A DNA stretch of 64,000 bases, taken from assembly GCA_947561395.2 (NCBI GenBank), contig OX387186.1, positions 39,265,220-39,329,219 of the forward strand, given 5' to 3'. Shown one piece after another: positions 12,743-23,281 of the stretch. Within the stretch, counting starts at the first letter, position 1; each line of letters starts with the position of its first letter. This DNA comes from Buxus sempervirens (Eukaryota; Streptophyta; Magnoliopsida; Buxales; Buxaceae). Both the position numbers and the translations under genes were made by a program. The notes under the pieces were generated by a model, which saw only the letters and a program-made list of their open reading frames with translations, was not told where the DNA came from and made no database searches.

Positions 12743-15700
12743 TGTAAGCACCTCATTTTTGCGCTCCCGGAAGTGCCGGAGATGCAAACCCTGGACAGAA
12801 AGTTAAAACCTAAGGGGTGGAAAGTTGACCTTTTAATCAGATAAAATTTGGCCACCTTGCTTTATACCATTGGATAGAGAATCTCGACACGGTTCCAACG
12901 CAACTGATTTTGCAGGAATCGGAGTCCGGATGAAGGTTCTGTGGGCCGGTCAAACTTGAGAATGAGCCGAAAGTTGACTTTTTGCCGAACCCCGAGCCAG
13001 GTGTTTAGCCCAGTCCCAATGGATAGAGGACTTCGATACGATTCCAACGCAATTGAGTTTGCTCAAATCGGAGTTCGGATGAAAAAGATATGAACAGTCA
13101 AAGCTAGGGGCATTTCTGGATTTTTGGCAATGCCACATAGGATGCCACATGTGCGCATGGGGGCTCCACATAGGATGCCACGTGGACACAATGAGGGCTG
13201 CACACGTGGCACCTCCTAACCCTTCACCTCCCAACCCTTCACCTCCCCATAAAACCCTTCATGTCCCCATAAAGATTCTTCATTTCCCCATGAGACTCTT
13301 GATTCCCTCATGAGTCTCTTCACTTCCCAACCAATCCTCCACCTCCCATTAACCCTTCACCTCCCCAACAAAAACAACCCTCTCTCCATCTTACACATGT
13401 CACCTCCCCAATAAAAATCCTCCACCTCCCATTAACCCTTCACCTCCCCAACACAAACAACCCTCTCTCCATCTTACACATGTCCCCTCCCCAATAAAAA
13501 TCCTCCACCTCCCATTAACCCTTCACCTCCCCAACACAAACAACCCTCTCTCCATCTTACACATGGCAACCCTCCACTTCCACAAGAGAAAAACCCTTGA
13601 CCTCCCCCAACCTTTCTTCTCCACATGGCAACCATCCACTTTCCCATGAGAAAACTCTCCATCTCCCAAGGATTTTTCAATAACTCTCTAAACAAAACCT
13701 CTCATCTCTCTCATTTACATGGGGGATTTGGCATTTTGATGAAAAAAAAGAAGGACTTGGAATTTTCGAAAATCTCTCCCATCTCTCCAACCTCTCTCCA
13801 AGAAAACCCATCTCTCCCATTCGAACCACTCTTCTCCACCTTCCTTGCTTCCACCACCACCCCACACCACACACAAGTGATCCCAAGCTTCTTCCCTCTT
13901 CTTCTTCTCCACTTGTGCTCCAAGAAGAGGAGGCCCCATTGCTGTTGCTGCGGAAAAGGAGGTTCCCCACTGTTGTTTTGCTTCAAGGAGTGCCATACAC
14001 CTCCACCAACAAGCTTAGGATACCAAGGTAAGGTTCCTGGTTAGATTTGTTTTGACATACATTAAAATGAGTTTTTTTTTATTATTGATTTTTCTGCCCT
14101 TGCCTTCCTCTTTTGCATGGGCTCATTCCCATGTGGTTTTAAGTATGCATTTGCTATTCTTTTCATGGCATGAGGCCCTACAATGGTAAGAGGTTCATGT
14201 AGGGTGTCCTTGGGAGTATTGGAGTTTGGTTTTACATATTTTTAGGTGCTCATTAGGTTGCTGTTTGGGCTTTATTCCAGTAATTATTAGAGGAGAATGT
14301 TCCTCTCTTCTTTGGTCCAATGTACCCCGAAGTAAACCCCCCATTACCCTTCTTGACATTATCTCTTCTCTCACTTTTCGTTTACATTTTCATTTTCTTT
14401 TGGTGTGTTTTTTGCTGTGGCCATATCCCTTAGCATGCATCTGTTCCTACATTAAAAAGTATGCTCCTTAACCCCAAATGACCCCCGGGGAAAATCCATG
14501 AGAGGTGCTGTTGGAGACAGCACCATGTCTTGCTATGTGTTTGCATGAACATGATCCATTACCTCCTTCACCTACTGTTTTTTTGTGGATATGTAGCATG
14601 CCCCGCTGTTGTGTTTACCGAGCCAAGAGGCCACTATTTTGAATCTCAATATATCTCTGTGTACCCATGTTTTTTTTTTACTTGCTGCTCGGTGGTTAGT
14701 AACCATGCCTCCCCATCCTACAGCAGCCCTTCACTTGTCTTTTGGCTTGTGCACACACAAGATATGTCATTGCCGGAGTGGCATGTATGAAGGTCCCCTT
14801 CCCTTCTATAACCTTTATGTTATCTTTGGCCCATCCTTAGCATTGCTTAGCTTCCTTTAAAGGCCATTGTTATTAGCATTGCTTAGCTTCCTTTAAAGGC
14901 CATTGTTATTGTCATTTATTTTTCTTATTGTTTGCTGGGCATGTGTAATTGTTTGGGGGTTATTGGCATTTGCTAGGTCCTTGGCCTTAGTTTGTGTGTT
15001 GATATTCGAGGCTTGCTGTATGTGTATGAATTAGGAGACCAAACAGGGGTGCCAAAACCTCTGTCTCACTGCTGTAGGTGGTTGAAAAGTGAGTGGGGGC
15101 AGCAGCCCCATGCCTCCCTCCTTCCCCCTTCCATGATTGCGAAACTCCCGAAAGAGACCAAATGAGGTGCTTCTCCACTACCTAAACCATTGTGGGCCCA
15201 TGCAGGGGCCCACACAAGTACTGAAAGCCCCTAGGAAGCCCATGAAACCACCCCCATTGCAAAACCCTTAAAATGCATTTTTATGTGTGATCTTTGATTT
15301 TCATTGATTTGAATAATCTCATAACTAAACCAAATGAACCAATAGGGTTTCCGGGTCACCCGGAAACCCAACATGGTACCTGGACCACTGGTCCAACTTG
15401 GAACACTAGTGGGCCTTCCAACGAGGCCCACCAAGCCCACTAAACCGGAAAGCATGCAAATAAGCAAGATTAATCGAAATCAACCCGTTGAACCGGGCGG
15501 GCTAAACCCAATGCGGCCCACCCGAATCTTGTTTGTGGAATGAAGTGTGAAATGCATGGTTTGGCCGAGACTCCGGGTAAGGGCCTATCGGGCCCGCCAA
15601 GGCCCATTAACTAAACCTAAGAAGGGTGCAAACCCTAAACCTCAAGGAACCGGGCTTTCAAACCCAAATTTGGACTACAGGCCCCAAACCCGATGTCCAA

Positions 15701-16279
15701 TTCATTTTGGCCAATATAAGCAAAATAAGTTAAACCTTTTTTGGCAACCCACATGGGGGCCCACCCAGGGCCCGCAAACCAATGCCGACTCACTTCTGAC
15801 ATGAAAATTACTTAAGTTCCAAACTTAAACCTTAATATAAAATCAATTCATTTCACCTAAGCCCACAGGGCCTCCTAGGCTTAGACAGAGGCCCACATGG
15901 GTACATGGGCTTACCCAAGCCCACCAAGGACATCGTGGACCTTCCAACGGGGCCCACCCAATCAGACCCAGATCACTTAAGTAAAGCAGACCCAGATCAC
16001 TTAAGTAAAGCAAGATAAAATCAACTAAAGGGACCCACACCACTTAGGTGGTCCCGCCAAGACCTAACTAAATGGCATGCTGGATTAGGAATCGGGTGAG
16101 AACCAAATAGAAAGTTGACTCAATCCTAGGAAACTCTAAGGGACCCGTCAACCGACGGGGCGGATCGGGGTGTCTACGGACTTCCCCGAACCGCAACTGA
16201 GACCTTACTTAGAATCTCAAGCCGTAGACCAACCAATTAGACTAACTTAGGCACCCAGGTGTCCGCCTGCACCCCATCA
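12743..16279 (+). repeat. LTR family B copy 2
   Basis: It starts TGTAAGCACCTCATTTTTGC and ends CACCCCATCA (3,537 bp), in the same orientation as copy 1. The first 350 bp align with copy 1. The middle contains a CT-rich block (13200-13960) with 83-bp tandem repeats, and the last kilobase is rich in GGGCC words. A 34-bp direct duplication (TAGCTTCCTTTAAAGGCCAT word) lies near 14850-14905. Predicted ORFs of 60-140 codons here overlap in opposite frames and are compositional. TGGCGACTCC follows at 16285. Confidence 0.6.
13333..13580 (+). repeat. 83-bp tandem repeats (about three copies)
   Basis: Units beginning AATCCTCCACCTCCCATTAA start at 13333, 13416 and 13499, an exact 83-bp period, with few differences. 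They lie inside LTR B copy 2 downstream of a TATA-like CCATAAAAC (near 13248). Confidence 0.85.
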
Positions 16280-16329
16280 GGCGGTGGCGACTCCGATTTC
16301 CCGTTTTTTACCAGAGCGACCGTTTTTCA
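16280..16329 (+). other. tRNA-Arg-type primer-site remnant after LTR B copy 2
   Basis: GGCGG spacer then TGGCGACTCC (16285-16294). The rest of the expected match to the tRNA-Arg 3' end is lost, and the sequence passes into an LTR A fragment. Confidence 0.4.
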
Positions 16330-17507
16330 GGTGCGCACACCAACAATTAATCCCAAATCAAATGATACAAGTCTCATCAAAGTTCCATCATATAATCATC
16401 AATATAAACCTACTATATCTACGGATGATAATATTCATCTGCTATATAGAGGTCCGCGGGCTCTACCCCAACAATCGTGTCCTCACTGGAAGTAGCTGAA
16501 AACAAAATCAAACAAAACTGGAATGAGATAAAATATCCCAGCAAGTAGCACATGCATGCTAAAACATTTTACCACAGTTCTAAATCATGCAACGATAAAT
16601 GATTATTATAATATTGACATCAAATCACGTGGAATCTAATAAAACAATATGATTATAAACAAGTGTCGATAAATCAACCGTATCAAAGCAAATAGTTATA
16701 TCTCCACTAATCAAGTATCATCATAGGCCAATGTTATGTAGTTTACTTAAATTGAGTAATACGCTAGAGCCAAATCTACACCTCCATGTATATAATCTAG
16801 TCTACTCAAGGTTTTGGATACTGAAATGATGGTTTACTCAAGTTTTCATCATCCAATGCCGACCTACTCCGAGTTTTGACATTGACAACACCGGCCTACT
16901 CAGGGTTTCGGTGCTGCTCTACACCGGTCATGGCAACACTCATGGCCATGTAATTACAATAATAAAGTTAACACATCACATTACTAAGCTTAAGTAATGG
17001 ATCCAACACAAGCTAAGCCAAAAGCTTAAAACAAAGCCAATCATATAAACCAAGGTGCTCAAGTATATAATCATCGGGACCAAATCCACTCCATCATGGA
17101 GCATCTCAAATAGATGCCATCACGGTGAATTTTCAATAACCAAATCAGTTTTTAAATCAATTCAATCATGAAATAGAAAAAGTAACCCAAATTTGTCCAA
17201 ATCCTAAATTAGGCTAAATCTGCCCAAATCAATGGGAAAACCCAATTATGCAATTCCATAAGTTAAAGCATGTTTATAAGCAACTAATACAAGTATAGGA
17301 AACTACCAATTCAATTAAAATAAGAATATAGAGCATAAACTCGCTAAATTCCAATTCAATACCAAATTTAGTAGAACATGCCCAAGTTCCAAAATTAATT
17401 CAATAAATTAAATCGGCTACTGGAAAACACTTCTAGAGACCTAAATATTGTTTGTACATAACTTAGATTTGTCCAGAAAACAATCTAAGGTATAAAACAT
17501 CTCAAAA
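16330..17507 (+). repeat. LTR family A copy, left part before the Helitron
   Basis: The segment 'gtaaaactggaatgaga....agcaagtagca' near 16520 and the later parts run parallel to 8120-9060 of the complete LTR A. The copy is broken at 17507 by the Helitron and resumes at 22316. No coding sequence is recognised. Confidence 0.55.
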
Positions 17508-18141
17508 TCTATACTATATATAAAGAGAATTGACCCCTTTGGAAAGCGTGCCTAACAAAATACCTCGATTACCATTAGAGTCCTCAGCATCTTTGCCAAT
17601 ATTTCCTGATAAAAGGGTTTGTTTAAATGATACAAACGTCAATGCCACCTCCACTCTCCCTAAACGATCCGTTCTGCTAACCGTTCCCCACGTTGTCTCC
17701 TCTCCTCCGTCTTCTGCTAACCGTTCCCTCCCACGTTGTCTCCTCTCCTCCGTCTGCCTCCCAATGGATTCCTTCCCTTCGAATGCACAACCAGAAAAAA
17801 AGCAAGCCTCCCATTTCATTCACCTCTCACGAGCAGCATCTCTAACCCTCGCAATGGAGTCCTTCCCTTTGAATGCACACCCTGCAAAAAAGCAAGCCTC
17901 CCATTTCATTCGCCTCTCACGAGCGGCATCTCTAACCCTCAGCATCTCTGTCTGTTGCAGCAGCCGTTACTAGAGACGTGTTTCCCATTGGCGAAGCACT
18001 CGACTACCAACGTCAAGCACTTGCAGCCACCACCATCACTCTGAGGTACGCATAGAAACGATTGAGAAATATTGGGTTAGTAATCAACTCAGTGAGCGTT
18101 CATTGGTAGTATCATTTCTTAACTATGAAATAGGAAGAAAA

Positions 18142-18197
18142 AAAAAAGAGAGAGCGAGCAACACAGTGTCTCTCTCCCTCTCTCTCTCTCTCTCTTT
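18142..18197 (+). repeat. purine/pyrimidine microsatellite
   Basis: An A/G-rich run is followed by (TC)n inside the Helitron. Confidence 0.85.
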
Positions 18198-19160
18198 CAT
18201 CCTTTACCTTCGCCTTTTTTTCTTTACTCGATTCATTGTGCTTTTTTTTGATTTCTACTTCGGTGGAGCAAGTGTTTGATTAATTTCATTTTTTTATGGA
18301 TGCAGGAATCATTTGGTTCTCTCTTCTGGAATTTGGGTGCAGAATCAAATATAAGCTTCGAAATTCTCTCTTCTGGAATTTGGGTGCATAATCAAATATA
18401 AGGTTCAAACTAGGTTTTGGTTCCCTCTTCTGGAATTTAGGTTTCGTTTCTCTCTTCTTACCTCTTTTGGAATTTAGGTTTCGTTTCTCTCTTCTGGGAT
18501 AAATTCTCCTTATATGCGTCACTTGGGTTTTCTTTGTTTAACGATTCATTTTTTGTTGTTGATGTCTTCCGTTTCTTGCTCAACTTAATTGACGAACGCT
18601 TATCATGTGTTTGACAAATTGCATGAGGCAGTGTTCCCCTGCTCAATGCAAAAACCAGTTTAAATACATGGTTTCCATTATATAATTCACTTGACAATGT
18701 AACTTTTCCTTAACCCCTTTTTGGTCCACAGGCCTAATCCTCTAGGAACAGGGCTATGATCCTTCTCCTAAAGCACCACCTCTGTGGCCTCATTGTCGTT
18801 AAAAATTCTGCTATGTTCCTTTGAAGAGGCATCATTCCTTTATAACTTCTCCTTGAACTTCTTAGTATGATTTTGTCAACACGGGTTATAGTCTGAGATC
18901 AATAATTCAATAGACATATTATTTATTTGTCAACAAATCTATACGTATTATTTATTTGTCAACAAATCTATACGTATATTTTCGGTAATAAAGTCAATTA
19001 TGAAATTCAATGCATCAAATTCCAATACTAAATTAAAATAAACCACTTAGAAGTCATGTTTAGTATGGGATACTGTGAAACGTTAGAGCATGATCATGCA
19101 TAGTTGTAGAATTTTGATGTTTTACAACAGTTCAGTCCACTTTGTAGTTCAGTTCAATTT

Positions 19161-20190
19161 CAAATGGCTTTATTATGCTTATAATCAAGTGACCTTCTGC
19201 ATTAAATTCCTCAAAGCATTCCAGTTACCAGAAATTTATTATCTGTTGGAAACATGATAAAAAAGAATTTGTAGAATGGTTGTTGTGTCCAGAATTCCTG
19301 GGTTTGTATTTTCTTTTTTTAATTTGTTGTTATTACTTTCACTTAGGCCTAGATAGTTCTGTTTTCATGCATAGTTAATCAAATCACTAAGGTTACTGCT
19401 TATTTTATTTTCAATTCAAATGGCTTTATTATGCTTATAATCAAGTAACCTTCTGCAGTAAATTCCTCAAAGCATTCCAGTTACCAGAAATTTATTATCT
19501 GTTGGGAACATGACAAAAAAGAATTTATAGAATGGTTGTTGTGTCCAGAATTCCTAGGTTTGTATTTTCTTTTTTTAATTCGTTGTTATTACTTTCACTT
19601 AGGTCTTGATAGTTCTGTTTTCATGCATAGTTAATCAGATCACTAAGGTTACTGCTTACTTTATTTTCAATTCAAATGGCTTGATAATGCTTATAATCAA
19701 GTAACATTCTGCAGTAAATTCCTCAAAGCATTCCAGTTACCAGAAATTTATTATCTGTTGGGAACATGATAAAAAAGAATTTATAGAATGGTTGTTGTGT
19801 CCAGAATTCCTGGGTTTGTATTTTCTTTTTTTTAATTTGTTCTTATTACTTTCACTTAGGCTTAGATAGTTCTGTTTTCATGCATAGTTAATCAAATCAC
19901 TAAGGTTACTGCTTACTTTATTTTCAATTCAAATGGCTTTATTATGCTTATAATCAAGTAACCTTCTGCAGTAAATTCCTCAAAGCATTCCAGTTACCAA
20001 AAATTTATTATCTGTTGGAAACATGATAAAATAGAATTTGTAGAATGGTTGTTGTGTCCAGAATTCCTGGGTTCGAATTTTCTTTTTCTAATTTGTTCTT
20101 ATTGCTTTCACTTAGGCCTAGATAGTTCTGTTTTCATGCATAGTTAATCAAATCACTAAGGTTACTGCTTACTTTATTTTCAATTCAATT
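19161..20190 (+). repeat. four tandem 256-bp repeats inside the Helitron
   Basis: Units beginning CAAATGGCTTTATTATGCTT (third: TTGATAATGC) start at 19161, 19417, 19673 and 19930, with a few differences each. The array stops about 45 bp upstream of the captured GIF exon, so it is likely amplified intron sequence. Confidence 0.92.
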
Positions 20191-20237
20191 GTGTCAACAA
20201 ATCTATACATTGACTATTTGTTTTATGTTTGTTGCAG

Positions 20238-20314
20238 TACCTTGATGAAAATAAGAAGTTGATTTTGGCAATATTGGATAATCAAAACCTTGGAAAACTT
20301 GCTGAGTGTGCCCA
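20238..20314 (+). pseudogene. captured exon of a GRF-INTERACTING FACTOR (GIF/AN3, SSXT family) gene
   Basis: A 77-bp segment is bounded by a pyrimidine-rich tract ending in TTGCAG and by the donor GTAAGT. It translates without stops as YLDENKKLILAILDNQ..., continuing through NLGKLAECA. This is the core of the SNH (SSXT) domain by which GIF transcriptional co-activators bind GRF transcription factors. Known GIF genes have this as a small internal exon. I could not identify the preceding exon (start codon) or the following exon within the Helitron, so this is a gene fragment. The splice sites look functional, so it could be spliced into read-through transcripts. Confidence 0.88.
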
Positions 20315-22285
20315 GTAAGTGACTCAGTAACAGTGATTTCAATACTTTCTTATGGTGAAATGAGCACTCTTGGCACCATCTTTCATTTCCTCATATTCTT
20401 TATTATGTGAGTAATTTTTAATCAGACTTTGTCTTAGGAATAAGATTTGATTTTATGCATGTTTTCTCATATGCTGTTGCGTGTTCCCTTGATACATGCT
20501 TAGTTATCTTTTCATTTACTTTCTAGTAAGATTGAAACTATATTAGTGTATCTTATTATACTGGAGACCTTATCTTGAGTGTATTATGGCAGTTATTCGG
20601 TGTATTAAAAACAATGGGGAAAAAAGCACCGCAGTAAACCCACAAGGCATAGGGCCCTAATCTTTAGTCCTTGCCTTATTCAAATGTAGATTGTTTAATT
20701 TCCTCTTCCATAATTCTCCTCCCTTGCCAAGTTTCTTGATCCTCGAAATACAGCACTGCTTAATCTTAAAACTTGGCTGGGTATTTGATGACCAATGATT
20801 GGTCAAGGTCAAATGATCCTCCAACTTCTTCTCAGTCAAGCTTGAAAAGTCCAAGGATATTCTATACTAACAGTAATTTAAAAAGAAGTTTCTTCTTTGC
20901 TACTTTGTGAAATAAATTGATATAAATGTCCCCTTCCTTTTTAAAGTTTAGGGTCCTGCTAGCTTCTTGTATGATGATTGTATGCAAGGGCTTTAGCTCC
21001 TTATGGAGCATCTATCATCCTTCTGCTACGCATCACCATTTTGGTCTAAGCTATTAAATCAAAATTTTCTATATCCCACAAATTGGGGTTTTTTTTTTTT
21101 TTGCAGAAACTAAGGCTTTTTCATGACTTATAACCTTGGCTGTCCACTAGTTTTACAGTCCATGCCATTTTCTCCCCTTTTTTAATAACACTTGCAAAGT
21201 TTCAATAATATGATAAAGATCTTTATAAATTCAAGGGTAAGAATTTATTTCACTGTATCTGACTGTGATAGTAGTTGGATTTGCACTTTGCATTGCTTTA
21301 ATGCTTTTGCAATGTATACTTCAGATGGATAAACAACATACCTTCAACAGTTAAACTGTGTGTGGGATCGGTGATGCATTCGCTACAAAAGGTTCCAGTG
21401 TAGTTGCTGACAGGAGTTCATACTGGCCACTGTTTGGTAATCAAACCGAAGCTGCTATTTAGGTTCACTGGGCGACGGATCCAAGGCCATTGGTTGGGAT
21501 AGATTAATATATTCTTAATCCGATTGAACTTGGATATTTGAATTTTTTTTTTAATTACATAAAACTCGAATCACATATATGCCATGATCCGAGTTGAATT
21601 CAACCAATTTGCAGGCATAATTAATGGGACCTTTATCAACTGTTAACAAGTGGCTAAGTAATTCTTTAGTTCTTTGTATTTATTGTCCAAAATGAAATTG
21701 AATCTAAGTATGATGATAATATATAATGCCAATGCAGGAACAAGGGATAGATATTTAGAAACAGTTCGCTACTTTGCCAGAGACCATCTCAGAAAACTTG
21801 AATCCTTCTTATAAGTCCGTCTCTTTCCGTGTCTCTTTACCGAGTGGTCGGAGTCTCTCTCTCTTTCTAGCTCTCCCACACCCACACAAATATTCACAGA
21901 GTCAGACAGAAAATAATGCAGCATAATTATAAGCTACAAAATGGCCAATAGCTTTCTCATTATCGGAAGTTCTTATTCATGTGTGAAACTTTTAATTTTC
22001 TGAGATAGAGAAAGAAAGGGGACTAACGGTTTAAATCATTCCTTCATTTGCTATAAATAACGTAGAAAAGATATTGTAGAAAGGGTCAATCAAATCCCTC
22101 CTCTTCCTTTTTCTTTTTCTTTCTGTTTAATATTTTCAATTCAATTGTGTCAATTATAGTTTTGCTTCTTTTATGATGCATTTCAGCGAATGCTTTTGTA
22201 AAAATGCTTACTTTTCTTTTTCAATTTTGGATTGAGATGGTTACCAACGTATCCCGCCCACTCGGGTCCCACTTCCAAACAACAT

Positions 22286-22303
22286 ACGTGCAGTACTGCA
22301 CGT
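22286..22303. other. Helitron 3' terminal hairpin
   Basis: ACGTGCAGTACTGCACGT is self-complementary over all 18 bases and lies eight bases before the terminal CTAG. Confidence 0.9.
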
Positions 22304-22315
22304 GCACTCCGCTAG

Positions 22316-22873
22316 TTCAGATTAACTGAAATCAGGGATGGGAGCTCGACAGGACCGCTTGAGCGACCTGGTTGAATGCTCCTTTATTTGTTTAATGTTC
22401 TGGTTTAATCAGATAGGATTAACCACTTGAGAGATCACTCAAGCGGTCTCTGATGTTCTTCAGACAAATCTAAGAATAACAAGGGCGCTTGAACCTGCGC
22501 TCGAGTGCGGGGTCTAGTGGTCCATGGGAAAATTTTGACTACGGCTAATCTGACTCTGTAATTTCAATTTGACCTTCTCTGTCCTTAAATTAATTATTTG
22601 AAACACTTTGTTTCGATTTCTAGATACCTTCAAACTCCAAAATTGTACTCATATGCTTAATTTGATAGAATTTCAACAGTAGATCTAAGAATTTTTCATA
22701 ATTGACTAAACATTGCTCTTCATCCCAAAAACCCAACCAATTCCAAATCAACAGAAATTCATGCTTTAAATTCCGTTAGAAAAATGCTACTTACCGATTG
22801 AAGCTCAAATTCCTACTCCTGAAAAACCTAAGTTTCCATATCTCTTTTCCTCTCAGTCGATTCCTCACTCAAC
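22316..22873 (+). repeat. LTR family A copy, continued
   Basis: This resumes the LTR A copy after the Helitron: 'cgcttgagcgacctg' (22359) and 'gctacttaccgattgaag' (22790) correspond to 9610-9640 and 10030-10050 of the solo LTR. It is cut at 22873 by element 1; the last five bases, TCAAC, should be the target duplication. The remainder should lie beyond the far end of element 1, outside the window. Confidence 0.6.
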
Positions 22874-22963
22874 TGTAGACACCCCAAATTGCACTAGGAA
22901 AATGATGAATTCATTTTATCCTTTGTAACCAACACAAAAAGTCAGATTGAAATATTCTTCTTT

Positions 22964-23105
22964 GTATCCGACAGAAGTCATTGGATACAAGCAAGTGTTA
23001 TTATATTCGACAGAAGTCATCGGATACAAGCAAGTATTATTGTATCCGATGACATGTGTCGGATATAAAAATGTTCACTTGTATCCGACTTGAGTTGTCG
23101 GATAC
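22964..23105 (+). promoter_or_regulatory. array of four 8-9-8 inverted repeats, GTATCCGA type
   Basis: Units at 22964, 23003, 23042 and 23081, each 25 bp, have an exact period of 39 bp. The arms are GTATCCGA...TCGGATAC with single changes (TTGGATAC, ATATTCGA, TCGGATAT). Spacers are CAGAAGTCA twice, TGACATGTG and CTTGAGTTG. The array lies upstream of the LTR TATA box. It is the counterpart of the GTATCCGG arrays of element 2. Confidence 0.9.
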
Positions 23106-23274
23106 AAGTATTTTTGCTAAAAATTGAGTAATTCCGAGAGTTTTCACTTTTTTTTTACTGTTTTACACATCTCTATGAGTGAGAATTCCCGGAAATAGCC
23201 TTAGGGTTTAAGTTGGTGGATTCTAAACATCATTTTGTGTCTAGCATTAGGGTACCCTTTACCCTAGCCTTTGC

Positions 23275-23281
23275 CTATAAA
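23275..23281 (+). promoter_or_regulatory. element 1 LTR TATA box
   Basis: TATAAAC in the context 'tgcctataaacaggaggcct'. The element 2 LTR has the equivalent 'tgcctataaataggagcctcc' on its strand. Confidence 0.75.

Larger units (their letters stand above)
17508..22315 (+). mobile_element. non-autonomous Helitron (4.8 kb)
   Basis: The 5' end TCTATACTATATATAAAG is preceded by A. The 3' end is a perfect 18-bp palindrome ACGTGCAGTACTGCACGT (22286-22303), eight bases of spacer, then CTAG and a T, matching the Helitron pattern 5'-TC...hairpin...CTRR-3' inserted between A and T with no target duplication. There is no Rep/helicase ORF, so mobility would need a helper. It contains four 256-bp repeats, a GIF exon with intact splice sites, and a 90-bp near-duplicate at 17764/17854. 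LTR A sequence flanks it on both sides and would join at the A|T dinucleotide. Confidence 0.88.

Noticed and set aside
13474..14044. Overlapping ORFs of 73-139 codons
   Set aside because: They are in opposite strands and several frames of a CT-rich LTR block with tandem repeats.
18286..18697. Lys/Arg-rich ORF with repeated KRETKPKFQKRE
   Set aside because: It reads the reverse strand of short repeats (TTCTGGAATTT.GGTTTCG) in the Helitron; low complexity.
22964..23105. CRISPR-like pattern of regular repeats and spacers
   Set aside because: The repeats are inverted pairs within each 25-bp unit, the arrays have four units, there are no cas genes, and the context is a plant retrotransposon.
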